DNA of 64,000 nt from Bog-473 sp963777485 (lineage in GTDB: Bacteria > Actinomycetota > Acidimicrobiia > Acidimicrobiales > RAAP-2). The first letter of the stretch is position 1; every line of letters begins with the position of its first letter. A program made the position numbers and the translations under genes. Location of the stretch: contig CAVZQP010000002.1 in assembly GCA_963777485.1 (NCBI GenBank), positions 1,364,001 through 1,428,000 on the forward strand, given 5' to 3'. The notes beneath the pieces were generated by a model that was not told the origin of the DNA, searched no databases, and saw nothing but the letters and a program-made list of their open reading frames with translations. Positions 36,130 through 45,457 of the stretch are shown piece after piece.

Positions 36130-37164
36130 ATGTTCGCATCGGCAGGAGAAGTTGTCGGGATCGTTGTTGTCGCCGCCCTGGCTGCGGTCGGAATCTTCAC
36201 CCTGTTCGCCTCACGGTTTATCAAGATCGTCCAGCAGGGAAGCGTGGGCGTCGTCAAGCGCCTCGGCGAGTTCAAGACCGTGGGGCAGCCGGGCCTGCAC
36301 GTCCTGACGCCCTTCATCGACAAGATGGAAAAGGTCGACGTGCGCGAGTTCCCCATGACGGGCGACCAGCAGGCGGTCATCACAAAGGACAACGTGTCCC
36401 TGCAGGTGAGCGCGACCATCTTCTGCCAGGTGATCGACGTCAGGAGCGCACTCTTCGAGATCAACGACTTCCAACTGGCCGTCGACCAGCTCTCGCGCAC
36501 GGCGCTGCGGGCGGTGTTCGGCGAGCTCTCCCTCGACCAGGCGCTCTCCGAGCGCGAGACCATCAACAGTCGCATGCAGGACCACATGGCCGACGCGACT
36601 GCGAAGTGGGGCGTGCGACTCAACCGGATCGAGATCCTCGACATCACCCCGCCGATGAACGTGGTGCAGGCGATGTCAGAGCAGAAGGAGGCCGAGCAGC
36701 ACAAGCGCGCCGCCATTCTCAAGTCAGAAGGGGAGCAGCAGGCCGCCATCAACAGCGCCGGAGGGCGCAAGCAGGCGGCCGTACTCGAGGCCGAGGGCGC
36801 CAAGCAGTCGGCCATCTTGCGGGCCGAGGCGCAGATGAAGGTCCTCGAGCTGCAGGCCGAGGGCGAGAAGAAGGCGCTGGAGCTCCGTGGCCAGGGCGAG
36901 GCGTCGCGCTTGACCTCAATCGACACCGCCACGATCAACCCCCACACGCTGGCCGTGCTGCAGCTGCGGGCGTTGCAGGACATCGCGGCCTCCGACAACG
37001 CCAAAGTTGTCGTGCCCTACGAGGCCACCAGCCTCATGGGCGCGGCCGAGGTCCTGTTGTCGACACTGCGCAACGAGGACATGGGCGCCGCTAGCAATGG
37101 GAGTGCGCCGCCGGTCGCGACGCCGGCGAAGCCGCCGACCAAGGAGTTGCCGCCGCAGGACTGA
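36130..37164 (+). CDS. SPFH/band-7 (slipin/stomatin) membrane protein
   Basis: The 344-residue protein has one N-terminal transmembrane helix (residues ~8-28), the band-7 domain (FIKIVQQGSVGVVKRLGEFKTVGQPGLHVLTPF, TKDNVSLQVSATIFCQVIDVRSALFEI, GELSLDQALSERETIN) and a long Ala/Glu coiled coil (~residues 190-270) used for oligomer rings. A Pro-rich tail follows. It forms a membrane-microdomain scaffold with the NfeD protein encoded upstream. AAAGAGGC is the ribosome site. Confidence 0.92.
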   Translation: MFASAGEVVGIVVVAALAAVGIFTLFASRFIKIVQQGSVGVVKRLGEFKTVGQPGLHVLTPFIDKMEKVDVREFPMTGDQQAVITKDNVSLQVSATIFCQVIDVRSALFEINDFQLAVDQLSRTALRAVFGELSLDQALSERETINSRMQDHMADATAKWGVRLNRIEILDITPPMNVVQAMSEQKEAEQHKRAAILKSEGEQQAAINSAGGRKQAAVLEAEGAKQSAILRAEAQMKVLELQAEGEKKALELRGQGEASRLTSIDTATINPHTLAVLQLRALQDIAASDNAKVVVPYEATSLMGAAEVLLSTLRNEDMGAASNGSAPPVATPAKPPTKELPPQD

Positions 37165-37224
37165 CGCGCTGGATGGCCGAACCCGAGGTGGTGCGGTCGA
37201 CGCCCTGGCCTACGTAACCTGATT

Positions 37225-37268
37225 CTCCCGGGAGGGGCTTCCCGCGGCTTACCCCGGGGCGCCGGGAG
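37225..37268 (+). terminator. Possible terminator after the slipin gene
   Basis: CTCCCGG (37225-37231) pairs with CCGGGAG (37262-37268), followed by TTTC. The loop is long (30 nt) but contains further complementary G/C runs. Weak candidate. Confidence 0.35.
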
Positions 37269-37280
37269 TTTCGTGGGTTC

Positions 37281-37523
37281 CTATACGCGACGAGTACCGG
37301 GTTTTCCTTGCACGCGCATACGAATCAAGGTCCGATAGTTAGTCGCGTTGGTATACGGGTTGAGCCCCGTGCTTTGCCGGCGCCCGTATCTGCGTCAGAG
37401 GCCCGGGTATTCCCGCAGGTGTATATGCGATAGATGCCGGGGCGGGAGGGGCCATATACGCCCGACCCGAAGACTCGAGACCGGACCCATATACGACCGC
37501 AAAGAAATATCCGACTCGGTGGC
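37281..37523. repeat. Seven-unit array with 35-bp period upstream of comM
   Basis: Cores start at 37281 (CTATACG), 37316 (GCATACG), 37351 (GTATACG), 37386 (GTATCTG), 37421 (GTATATG), 37454 (ATATACG) and 37489 (ATATACG). Spacings are 35, 35, 35, 35, 33 and 35 bp. Several units also share a purine trio at offset ~12-14 and CCG at offset ~17-19. The remainder of each unit varies, so this is not a CRISPR. The period is not a multiple of three, arguing against coding. It may be a multi-site protein-binding array or a decayed repeat family. Confidence 0.75.
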
Positions 37524-37577
37524 GGCACAAAAAAATTTGGAACCACCCGCACGCCGCGGCTTCGACCGTTCTTCGGC

Positions 37578-39044
37578 ATGTTGGCTTCCATTTCCTCAGC
37601 GACACTCAGCGGCACGGTGGGATACGCCGTCTCGGTCGAAGTCCATGTGACCAACGGCCTCCCGTGCTTCACCATCGTGGGCTTGCCTGACACGGCGGTT
37701 CGTGAAGCACGGGATCGCGTCCGGGCGGCCGTACTTTCCAGCGGCTTGTCGTGGCCCATGCGACGAGTCACAGTGAATTTGGCACCCTCGGCAGTCCGGA
37801 AGGGCGGCGCTGGACTGGACCTGCCCATCGCCGTGGGCCTCCTCGTTGCGACGGGTGACCTCCCACCCAACTGCACTGAGGGCCTTGGCTTCTGCGGCGA
37901 GCTTGGGCTGAACGGCTCCCTGCGGCACGTCCCCGGGATGATCGCCCTGGCTGACGCCAGCACTGCGGACGAATTGGTGGTCCCACTGTGCGATGTGAGC
38001 GAGGCGACATTGGTGAGGGACACCGGCGTCCACGGGGCTGCCACTCTGGCTCAACTGGTGTCCATCTTGCGGCGCCAGGTCGCGTGGCCGGAGGTCGCCC
38101 ACGTCGGCGCACCAGTGGTCGCTTCACCCGGTCCCGATCTCGCTGACGTCCATGGTCAGTTGGTGGGCCGCCGTGCCCTCGAAGTGGCAGCGGCAGGTCG
38201 CCATCATCTGCTTCTGATCGGGCCACCCGGTTCGGGCAAGACCATGTTGGCGGAACGATTGCCTGGGCTGCTGCCTCCTCTTACCAAAGAAGAGGCCATG
38301 ACGGTGTCGCGCATCCACTCGAGTGCTGGCATCTCCTTCCCCGACACCACGCTGCTCGAGCGACCGCCATTCCGTGCACCACATCACCAGGCCACAATCA
38401 TCTCGCTCGTCGGAGGTGGGAGCGCGTCGCCGCGTCCGGGTGAGGCGAGCTTGGCCACTCACGGAGTGCTCTTCCTCGACGAACTCGGCGAGTTTCCAGT
38501 CGCGGCACTGGAATCGTTGCGTCAGCCATTGGAGGAAGGGGTGATCCGGGTCAACCGCGCGGCGGGAAGCGCGGAGTTTCCTGCGTCGTTCTTGCTCGTA
38601 GCGGCCATGAATCCGTGCCCCTGTGGCGAGGGCGTTTACGAGGGGGCGTGCTCGTGTTCGGTCGTCATGCGCGCTCGTTACCGCCGACGCATCTCCGCGC
38701 CGTTTCTGGACCGGTTCGACCTGGTGGTGCCGGTAACCCGACCGACTGCCAGCGAATTGCTGTCCCGTGTCCCAGCGGAATGTTCGGCGGATGTTGCAGC
38801 CCGAGTGGCGATCGCTCGAAGAACGGCCGATTCCCGAGCGGCGCAAGAACCCATCTTGACGGCAGAAGCGACGGAAATCCTGTTCCAAAAGCTTGGTGAG
38901 GGCGCACTTAGTGCACGCGGTCTCGGGAAGGTCACACGGGTGGCCCAAACCATTGCCGACCTCGCGGGGGCCGAAATCGTGAACGACAACCACGTCTCCG
39001 AAGCACTCTCTCTTCGGGCCGGACGATCGGTGGTCGTGGCATGA
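37578..39044 (+). CDS. comM: YifB/ComM family Mg-chelatase-like AAA+ ATPase
   Basis: The 488-residue protein has the ChlI-like N-terminal domain (VTNGLPCFTIVGLPDTAVREARDRVRAA), Walker A LIGPPGSGKTMLAERLPGLLPPL (~residue 215), the HHQATIISLVGGG segment, Walker B VLFLDELGEF and a NPCPCG...CSC cysteine cluster. ComM is a hexameric branch-migration helicase that extends recombination during natural transformation. ATG 37578 is the family-consistent start. It is directly followed by dprA with a 4-bp overlap, a DNA-uptake pairing. Confidence 0.93.
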   Translation: MLASISSATLSGTVGYAVSVEVHVTNGLPCFTIVGLPDTAVREARDRVRAAVLSSGLSWPMRRVTVNLAPSAVRKGGAGLDLPIAVGLLVATGDLPPNCTEGLGFCGELGLNGSLRHVPGMIALADASTADELVVPLCDVSEATLVRDTGVHGAATLAQLVSILRRQVAWPEVAHVGAPVVASPGPDLADVHGQLVGRRALEVAAAGRHHLLLIGPPGSGKTMLAERLPGLLPPLTKEEAMTVSRIHSSAGISFPDTTLLERPPFRAPHHQATIISLVGGGSASPRPGEASLATHGVLFLDELGEFPVAALESLRQPLEEGVIRVNRAAGSAEFPASFLLVAAMNPCPCGEGVYEGACSCSVVMRARYRRRISAPFLDRFDLVVPVTRPTASELLSRVPAECSADVAARVAIARRTADSRAAQEPILTAEATEILFQKLGEGALSARGLGKVTRVAQTIADLAGAEIVNDNHVSEALSLRAGRSVVVA

Positions 39045-40102
39045 GCGAAGAACTGCCTGACGAGGCCTATGCCATCGCACTGGCGCTCCTGCCTGACGTT
39101 GGTCCCGCGACGTTGCGGAGTGTGATCGACGCAGACCCGCCCCCGGTGGCCTGGGAGAAGTTCGGTGAAGTCTCTGCTGAGGCCCGGGCGGCAGTGGCGA
39201 GACGATGGCAGCACCACTGCGACATCGGGATAACCATCTTGCTTCGAGACAACGAGCTCTATCCGCATCGACTGCGGGACTCGATGGCACCGCCTGCTGT
39301 GCTCTTCTGTCGAGGCGATCCACGGGTGCTTTCTGACAAGCCGACCGCCGCGCTCGTTGGTACCCGCGCGCCAACCCGGTATGGCATCGGTGTAGCCGCA
39401 CAACTGGCGACAGAACTATCGGCTGCGGGAGTGAGCGTCGTTTCCGGACTGGCTCTGGGAATCGACGGAGCGGCACATGAAGGGGCCTGCGGCGCCGGCG
39501 CGCCCCCTATTGGCGTGGTCGCGGGTGGTGTCGACGCACCGTACCCGCGACGCCATTCACGCCTCTGGGAACGAGTCGTCCAAGAGGGGGTGATCGTCTC
39601 GGAGTCGCCGGCGGGTGCCAAGACGGAGAGGTGGCGGTTTCCGGTACGCAACAGTTTGATGGCAGCGCTCAGCGACGTCGTCGTCGTTGTCGAAAGCCGT
39701 CACGGCGGTGGATCTCGGCATACCGTCAACGCAGCGCTCGCGAGGGGAATCGACGTTGGCGCAGTGCCAGGATCTATTCGAAGCGCCACCTCTGAAGGCA
39801 CGAATGCCTTGTTGGCCGATGGCGCCTTTCTTGTCTCCGGCGCCACCGACATTTTGCTTGCGCTCTCACGGGCTGGCGCCGACGTGGCGATGCCGACCCG
39901 ACCTAAGAACAATCCCGTGCCCACGGGGCCCGTTCCCGATGGGGAGCAGCAGCTGTACGCCGCGCTGTCGCCCGACCCAGTTTCGTTGGACGAGCTGGCC
40001 CGGATCACGGGCCTGGATTTCGCCGAGCTGTGCGGGGGTCTCGAGCGGCTCGCCCAAGCGGGCTTGGCCCGTGACGTGGGGGGTTGGTGGGAGCGGGTTT
40101 GA
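39041..40102 (+). CDS. dprA: DNA-processing protein DprA
   Basis: DprA loads RecA on incoming single-stranded DNA. In 353 residues the Rossmann-like core shows ALVGTRAPTRYGIGVA, VVSGLALGIDGAAHEGAC, GGVDAPYPRRHSRLWERVVQEG, SESPAGAKTERWRFPVRNSLMAALSD and VPGSIRSATSEGTNALLADGA. A C-terminal winged-helix (DPVSLDELARITGLDFAEL) is present. It is coupled to comM; further competence genes are not in the window. Confidence 0.95.
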   Translation: MSEELPDEAYAIALALLPDVGPATLRSVIDADPPPVAWEKFGEVSAEARAAVARRWQHHCDIGITILLRDNELYPHRLRDSMAPPAVLFCRGDPRVLSDKPTAALVGTRAPTRYGIGVAAQLATELSAAGVSVVSGLALGIDGAAHEGACGAGAPPIGVVAGGVDAPYPRRHSRLWERVVQEGVIVSESPAGAKTERWRFPVRNSLMAALSDVVVVVESRHGGGSRHTVNAALARGIDVGAVPGSIRSATSEGTNALLADGAFLVSGATDILLALSRAGADVAMPTRPKNNPVPTGPVPDGEQQLYAALSPDPVSLDELARITGLDFAELCGGLERLAQAGLARDVGGWWERV

Positions 40103-40151
40103 CCTGGGACGACACGGGGAGGGGGTGTCGGGGGCCGTATCCTGCCTGGCC

Positions 40152-40703
40152 GTGGACGGTGGCCCAATCAGGTTTTTGCAGGCCGAGGATCTCGCCTCAC
40201 TTCGGGCCGAGGCCGTGCGGGCGAAGGAGGAGGGCGTCGAGGCCGTCATGGTCGGCCCGGGGCCGCTGGGTGACCCCTTCGTGCTGCTGGCCGGGCTCAG
40301 CGACGCCGTCCCAGGCCTCACGTTGGCAGCTCGGGTCGTGCTGGGTGCGGACGGGCGGCATCCCACCTTGTTGGCCCGGGAGGCGACGAGCCTGGACCTG
40401 GTGGACGGAGGCCGGACCCTGCTCTGCTTCGGGCCGCCCTTCCAGGAGGGGTTGGACGAGGCGATCGGGATCTGCCGGGCGATGTGGCGGGAAGGCACGG
40501 CGACGAGCGAGGGGCCGGTCTACCCCGTCGCTGATGCCCTGAACCGGCCGGGGCCGGCGGGAGAGGGGAGCCCGGTGATCGCGTTGGACCTGACGGGGCC
40601 CGGCGCCCGGGACGAGGCCGGCGGATGCGCGGCGTTGGCAGACATGGTCGTTGTGCGCGATGAGGCGGGGGACGGCGCGGCGTGGCGGTTGGAGCGCGCG
40701 TGA
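40152..40703 (+). CDS. Short luciferase-like (LLM) domain protein
   Basis: The 183-residue product resembles the middle of F420/FMN luciferase-like monooxygenases (FVLLAGLSDAVPGLTLAARVVL, RHPTLLAREATSLDLVDGGR, LDEAIGICRAMW, GPVYPVADALNRPGP) but is about half the usual length and lacks the N-terminal barrel strand and the final C-terminal helices. It may be a degenerate or regulatory member. GTG 40152 lies 8 nt after TATCCT. Its stop overlaps the next gene's GTG. Confidence 0.65.
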   Translation: MDGGPIRFLQAEDLASLRAEAVRAKEEGVEAVMVGPGPLGDPFVLLAGLSDAVPGLTLAARVVLGADGRHPTLLAREATSLDLVDGGRTLLCFGPPFQEGLDEAIGICRAMWREGTATSEGPVYPVADALNRPGPAGEGSPVIALDLTGPGARDEAGGCAALADMVVVRDEAGDGAAWRLERA

Positions 40704-42880
40704 CGGACGTGCAGACGGCGCTCGCCGAGGTCGAGGAGGGGCGGACGTCGGGGTTGGCCGAGAGGGCGGTGACGGGGCGGCACCTGCCGGCGCTGAACGG
40801 GTTGCGGGGTGTGGCGGTGATCGGGGTGGTGGCGTACCACTTGCAGCTGGGGTGGGCGAAGGGCGGGTACCTGGGGGTCGACCTGTTCTTCGTGCTGTCG
40901 GGGTTCTTGATCACGACGTTGTTGCTGGAGGAGTGGGTGGGGGCCGGGCGGATCAGTTTGGGGGCGTTCTGGGGGCGGCGGGCACGGCGGCTGTTGCCGG
41001 CGCTGTTCCTGGTGGTGGCGGCGCTGGCGGTGTATCTGGTGGCGAACGGGTTGTGGGGCGGGGCGGGGGCGAACGGGCTCGTTGACTTGTCGGGGTTGCG
41101 GGGCGATGCGATATCGACGCTGTTGTACGTCAACAACTGGCATGCGATCTTCGTGCACCAGTCGTACTTCGCGCAGTTCTCGACGCCGTCGCCCTTGCAG
41201 CACACGTGGTCGTTGGCTATCGAGGAACAGTTCTATCTGGTGTGGCCGCTGGTGCTGCTGGTGCTGTTGCGGTACGGGCGGCGGGCATGGCGGTCGGCGG
41301 GTGTGGGGCTGGCGGTGGGGCTGGGGGTGCTGTCGGCGATCTTGATGGCGGTCCTGTTCACGCCGGGCACCGATCCGTCACGGGTCTACTTCGGTACCGA
41401 CACGCGGCTGTTCGACCTGATGGCGGGAGCGACGATCGCGTTCGTGGCGGCGGCGCGGCCGCAGCCCAACGCCCGCGCCCGGCGGACCCTGCACGTGGCG
41501 GCGCCGTTGGCGGGGCTGGCGTTGCTGGTGTTCTGGGTGACGGCGGGCTACACGAGTGGCGTGCGCGCCGGCGTGCCGACGAACGTCATGTTCGAGGGCG
41601 GCTTCCTCGTGTGCGCCGCGTTGGCGGGCGTCGTGGTGGCGGACGCCCGGCTGGTCGAGGCCGGTGGGCTGGCGCGGGGGCTGGCGTGGAGGCCGTTGCA
41701 CTTCATCGGGACGATCTCGTACGGGATCTATCTGTGGCACTGGCCCGTGATCGTGTACCTCAACGGGGCACGGACGGGTCTGTCATCGTGGTCGCTGGAC
41801 CTGCTGCGGGTGGCGGTGACGCTGGTGCTCTCGACCGCGAGTTACTACCTCGTCGAGCGCCCGATCCGGCTTGCGCACCTGAAGGGGTGGGTCCGCTACT
41901 GGGGTGCGCCGCTGGCGGGGCTGCTGAGCGCGGTGCTGATCGTGGTGGCGACGTTCCCGGCGGTGGCGGACCCGGCGACCGTGGCGCGCACGTCGCGGCT
42001 GCCGGCGACAGCGTCCAAGGGGACGGGGACGGGGAGCGGGGCCGGGACGGTGGTGGCGGGGGCGGGTGGGTTCGCGGGTCAGGTGCCGATCCATCTTGCG
42101 GTGGCGCCGTCGCCGGCCGACCCGTTACGCGTCATGGTCCTCGGCGACTCGGTCATGCAGGACGCGTCGTTCGGGATCACGGCCGCGCTCGATGCGACGG
42201 GGGAGGCCACGGTCGCCGCGCGCACCATCCCCGGCTTCGGCCTCGTGAACGCCAGCAACTGGCGCACCTCGTTGCCCGACCTGATCGCGCAGGCGAAGCC
42301 ACAGTTGATCGTGGCCTCGTGGAGTTGGGACCAGTACGGCCCGACGACGCCCAACGCGTTGCACCAGCCGGCCGCCTATACGGCGCTCCTCAAGAGCGCG
42401 GTGTCCACGATGCTCACGCCGGGCAACGGCGTCGAAGGCGTGATCTTCACCGAGTTCCCCATGTCCGGCCGGCTGATCGGGCAGAACGGCGAACCGCAGA
42501 CCGCCTACAACGCCGAGCGGCGGGCCGGCGTCGTCGCCTGGAACGACATCGCCAAGGGGATGACCGCCGCGTTCCCGGGACAGGTCATGTATTTCCCGCT
42601 GGCGGACTCGGTGCTCCTGCACGGCGAGTACTCGGCGTGGCTGCCGCCCGAGGGCGACCCGCGGGCACCGAAGTCGGCATGGCTGCGGGTGCGCAAGCTG
42701 GACGAGGTGCACCTGTGCGCGGAGGGCAGCGCCCGCTACGCCGCCGCGTTGCTCGCCGACATGACGCAGGCCTTCGGGCTGTCGGCGGCCACGGGGGACT
42801 GGTCCCAGGGCTCGTGGACCTCGGACCCGGACTTCAACGACCCGCCCGGCGCCTGCCCGGCCGACCATCCAGCGGGGTAA
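40700..42880 (+). CDS. Acyltransferase-3 (OafA/YrhL) membrane protein with C-terminal SGNH domain
   Basis: About 726 residues. The N-terminal ~400 contain around eleven transmembrane helices and the acyltransferase-3 motifs (LPALNGLRGVAVIGVVAYH with the catalytic His, GVDLFFVLSGFLI, WSLAIEEQFYLVWP, FIGTISYGIYLWHWP). The extracytoplasmic SGNH hydrolase-like part has the Ser block VLGDSVMQDASFG (~residue 480) and a late D-x-x-H (KLDEVHLC). Such proteins O-acetylate surface polysaccharides or peptidoglycan. GTG 40700 overlaps the upstream stop. Confidence 0.92.
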   Translation: MTDVQTALAEVEEGRTSGLAERAVTGRHLPALNGLRGVAVIGVVAYHLQLGWAKGGYLGVDLFFVLSGFLITTLLLEEWVGAGRISLGAFWGRRARRLLPALFLVVAALAVYLVANGLWGGAGANGLVDLSGLRGDAISTLLYVNNWHAIFVHQSYFAQFSTPSPLQHTWSLAIEEQFYLVWPLVLLVLLRYGRRAWRSAGVGLAVGLGVLSAILMAVLFTPGTDPSRVYFGTDTRLFDLMAGATIAFVAAARPQPNARARRTLHVAAPLAGLALLVFWVTAGYTSGVRAGVPTNVMFEGGFLVCAALAGVVVADARLVEAGGLARGLAWRPLHFIGTISYGIYLWHWPVIVYLNGARTGLSSWSLDLLRVAVTLVLSTASYYLVERPIRLAHLKGWVRYWGAPLAGLLSAVLIVVATFPAVADPATVARTSRLPATASKGTGTGSGAGTVVAGAGGFAGQVPIHLAVAPSPADPLRVMVLGDSVMQDASFGITAALDATGEATVAARTIPGFGLVNASNWRTSLPDLIAQAKPQLIVASWSWDQYGPTTPNALHQPAAYTALLKSAVSTMLTPGNGVEGVIFTEFPMSGRLIGQNGEPQTAYNAERRAGVVAWNDIAKGMTAAFPGQVMYFPLADSVLLHGEYSAWLPPEGDPRAPKSAWLRVRKLDEVHLCAEGSARYAAALLADMTQAFGLSAATGDWSQGSWTSDPDFNDPPGACPADHPAG

Positions 42881-42963
42881 GTCGGGCGGGCGGCTCGGCG
42901 TGCGGGTAGCGGGGCCGTGAACTGCGGGATCCTCCGCTCGGCGCTGGTCCTAAGCTGAATCTC

Positions 42964-44352
42964 GTGACGAACACCCGGGTGGAGAGCGACAGCATGGGGG
43001 AGATCGAGGTCCCCGCCGACCGCTACTGGGGGGCGCAGACGCAGCGGTCGCTGCACCACTTCGACATCGGGACCGAGACGATGCCCAAGTCGTTGATCCG
43101 GGCCTTCGGCGTCCTGAAGGGCGCGTCGGCGGCGGTGAACCGCGACCTGGGCAAGCTCGACGCCCCGCTGGCCGGGCTGATCGAGCAGGCGGCGGGTGAG
43201 GTCGCCAAGGGCGCACTCGACGACCACTTCCCGCTCCGCATCTGGCAGACGGGCAGCGGGACGCAGACCAACATGAACGCGAACGAGGTGATCTCCAACC
43301 GCGCCATCGAGCTGGCGGGCGGGGTGATGGGCTCCAAGCAGCCCGTCCACCCCAACGACCACGTCAACATGTCGCAGTCCTCCAACGACACGTTCCCGAC
43401 CGCCATCAACATCGCCGTGGCCGAGGAGATCGTGCAGCGGCTGCTCCCCTCGGTGGCCGCACTGCGCGACGCGCTGGCGGTCAAGGCGGACGAGTACGCG
43501 GACGTCACCAAGATCGGCCGCACCCACCTGATGGACGCCGTGCCGCTCACTCTGGGCCAGGAGTTCTCGGGGTACGTGGCGCAGCTCACCGAGGACCTCA
43601 CGCGGATCGAGCAGACGATGCCCGGCGTGTACGAGCTGGCCATCGGGGGCTCGGCCGTGGGCACGGGCCTCAACACGCACCCCGAGTTCGCCGAGCGGGT
43701 GGCCCGGGCCATCGCCGACGCCACGGGGCTGCCCTTCGTCACGGCGCCGAACAAGTTCGCCGCCCTGGCGGCGCACGACGCGCTGGTATTCACCCACGGG
43801 GCGCTGAAGACCCTCACCGTGTCGCTCATGAAGATCGCCGACGACCTGCGCTGGCTGGGCTCGGGGCCGCGCAGCGGTCTCGGCGAGCTGCGGCTGCCCG
43901 AGAACGAACCGGGCTCGTCGATCATGCCGGGCAAGGTCAACCCGACCCAGTGCGAGGCGATGATCATGGTCGGCATCCAGATCATCGGCAACGACGTCGC
44001 CGTCACGTCGGCGGGCAGCCGGGGCAACCTCGAGCTGAACGTCTGCAAACCGGTGATCGCCTACAACGTCCTCCAGTCGATCTCGCTGATGACCGGCGCC
44101 TGCCGCGGCTTCCGCGAGTTCTGCGTCGAGGGGCTCACGCCCGATTACGAGCAGATCGACCGGCATCTCCGCAACTCGCTCATGCTGGTGACCGCCCTCA
44201 ACCCCATCATCGGCTACGACAACGCGGCGAAGGTCGCCAAGAAGGCGCACCAGGAGCGCACGACGCTGCGCGAGGCCGCCCTCGAGCTGGGCCTGCTCAC
44301 GGGGCAGGAGTTCGACCAGGCGGTGCGGCCCGAGGACATGACGCACCCGTGA
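42964..44352 (+). CDS. fumC: Class II fumarate hydratase
   Basis: The 462-residue enzyme of the aspartase/fumarase superfamily interconverts fumarate and malate in the TCA cycle. It shows [73 protein letters not shown] and the signature loop [15 protein letters not shown] (~residue 318). Sequence favours FumC over aspartate ammonia-lyase, though the two are close. GTG start with TAAGCT seven bases upstream: leaderless. Confidence 0.95.
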   Translation: MTNTRVESDSMGEIEVPADRYWGAQTQRSLHHFDIGTETMPKSLIRAFGVLKGASAAVNRDLGKLDAPLAGLIEQAAGEVAKGALDDHFPLRIWQTGSGTQTNMNANEVISNRAIELAGGVMGSKQPVHPNDHVNMSQSSNDTFPTAINIAVAEEIVQRLLPSVAALRDALAVKADEYADVTKIGRTHLMDAVPLTLGQEFSGYVAQLTEDLTRIEQTMPGVYELAIGGSAVGTGLNTHPEFAERVARAIADATGLPFVTAPNKFAALAAHDALVFTHGALKTLTVSLMKIADDLRWLGSGPRSGLGELRLPENEPGSSIMPGKVNPTQCEAMIMVGIQIIGNDVAVTSAGSRGNLELNVCKPVIAYNVLQSISLMTGACRGFREFCVEGLTPDYEQIDRHLRNSLMLVTALNPIIGYDNAAKVAKKAHQERTTLREAALELGLLTGQEFDQAVRPEDMTHP

Positions 44353-44359
44353 GCGACCG

Positions 44360-44656
44360 GTGAGCGAGCCCATGTTGTCGCCTGGCGACGTCGACGCTGC
44401 GCTCGAGGAGCAGCAGCTGCACTGGACGCACGAGGGCGACGAGCTCACGACGACGGTGAAGCTGCACGACTTCGCGGCGGCACTCGACTTCGTCCGTGCG
44501 GTGGGCGACGCGGCCGAGGCGGCCAACCACCACCCCGACATCGACATCCGCTACAACAAGGTGCGCCTCGCGTTGACGACGCACGACTCGGGCGGCATCA
44601 CGCTGCTCGACCTGGCCATGGCCGGCGCCATCGACCGGCTGCGGCCGGACGTCTAA
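44360..44656 (+). CDS. phhB: 4a-hydroxytetrahydrobiopterin dehydratase (PCD/DCoH family)
   Basis: The 98-residue protein has the pterin carbinolamine dehydratase features: LHWTHEGDELTTTVKLHDFAAALDFV, the catalytic EAANHHPDIDIRYNKVRLALTTHD with the paired His residues, and GGITLLDLAMAGAID. It regenerates pterin cofactor or acts on molybdopterin-type substrates. It starts 7 bp after fumC. No aromatic amino acid hydroxylase is nearby. Its stop overlaps that of the convergent phosphatase gene. Confidence 0.9.
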   Translation: MSEPMLSPGDVDAALEEQQLHWTHEGDELTTTVKLHDFAAALDFVRAVGDAAEAANHHPDIDIRYNKVRLALTTHDSGGITLLDLAMAGAIDRLRPDV

Positions 44657-45435
44657 TCCGCAGCCGCAGGCTCCAGCAGCGCGGCGCGCAGCGCGGCGAT
44701 CAGCGAGGGACCGGCACCGAGGCCCGCCACGTAGGCGTCGACCGATCCGAACGTCGCCCGCAGATGGTCCAGCAGGGCCTCCATCTGGGCCGGCTCGGCC
44801 GAGAACACGTCCGTGAGGCCCTCGATCGTCTCCCGGCTGTCGGGGTACTTCACGATGATCTTGGCCCGCAGCCGGGTCATGGCGGCGCCGCTCAGCGCGT
44901 AGTCGGCGACGACCGTCGGCTCGTCGACACCGAGGAGTGACAGGACGATCGCGGACAACACGCCCGTGCGGTCCTTGCCGGCGGTGCAGTGGAAGACGGC
45001 CGGCAGCGAACCGGGCGCGGCGAGGATCTCGAGCACCGACACGAACGACGCACCGGCATCGCGCACCATGTCGAGATACTGGGTGCCCAGCAGGCCCGGC
45101 TGCCGGTCGAACGCGTCGGCATCGGGCAGCTTCTCGATGATGGGGAAGTGGTGGAACGTCACCGGGTGCGCGTCGACGTCGAAGCGCCCCCGCTCGAGCT
45201 CCTCCGCCGAGCGCAGGTCGATCACGGTGCGGATGCCGAGGGCACGCATGATGGTGAAGTCGGCCTCGGTCAGGTCGCCCAGGCCGTCGGCCCGGAACAA
45301 CGTGCGCCAGCGCGTGCGCATGCCGGCGCCGGCGTCGTAGCCGCCGAGGTCGCGGAAGTTCACCGCCCCCTCGAGCGCGATCCGCCGCTCCCACCGGTCC
45401 TGCTCCGACGCCTTGGCGTCCGCCGCGGCGGTCAC
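44653..45435 (-). CDS. Tyrosine-protein phosphatase (IphP/DSP-like)
   Basis: About 260 residues from GTG 45435. The family N-terminus GAVNFRDLGGYDAG...TRWRTLFRADGLGDLTEADF and the catalytic P-loop FHCTAGKDRTGVLSAIVLSLLG (Cys and Arg of CX5R present, ~residue 145) are clear. It belongs to the tyrosine/serine phosphatase group that includes mycobacterial PtpB. The gene lies 22 bp after pspAB and may be part of the pspA-htpX-pspAB transcript. Confidence 0.9.
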   Translation of the reverse strand: MTAAADAKASEQDRWERRIALEGAVNFRDLGGYDAGAGMRTRWRTLFRADGLGDLTEADFTIMRALGIRTVIDLRSAEELERGRFDVDAHPVTFHHFPIIEKLPDADAFDRQPGLLGTQYLDMVRDAGASFVSVLEILAAPGSLPAVFHCTAGKDRTGVLSAIVLSLLGVDEPTVVADYALSGAAMTRLRAKIIVKYPDSRETIEGLTDVFSAEPAQMEALLDHLRATFGSVDAYVAGLGAGPSLIAALRAALLEPAAAD

Positions 45436-45457
45436 GGGCGCAGGAGGCGCACGAGGC

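Larger units (their letters stand above)
37165..37577. other. 413-bp non-coding interval before comM
   Basis: No gene is evident. The interval opens with a possible slipin terminator (37225-37268), continues with the seven-unit periodic array (37281-37523) and ends with an A-rich stretch (~37529-37536) and the start of comM. An open frame in phase with comM reaches back to 37434 but crosses the array and lacks family similarity there. Confidence 0.7.

Noticed and set aside
34587..37004. 805-codon minus-strand frame opposite yraN, echA and slipin genes
   Set aside because: Spans three well-supported plus-strand genes and has no recognisable domain.
37281..37523. Periodic array considered as a CRISPR
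   Set aside because: Units share only a 7-bp core; no identical repeats of 23-40 bp, no spacer structure and no cas gene nearby.
37434..37577. Upstream extension of comM to 37434
   Set aside because: It would run through the periodic array and adds no family sequence; ATG 37578 gives the expected N-terminus.
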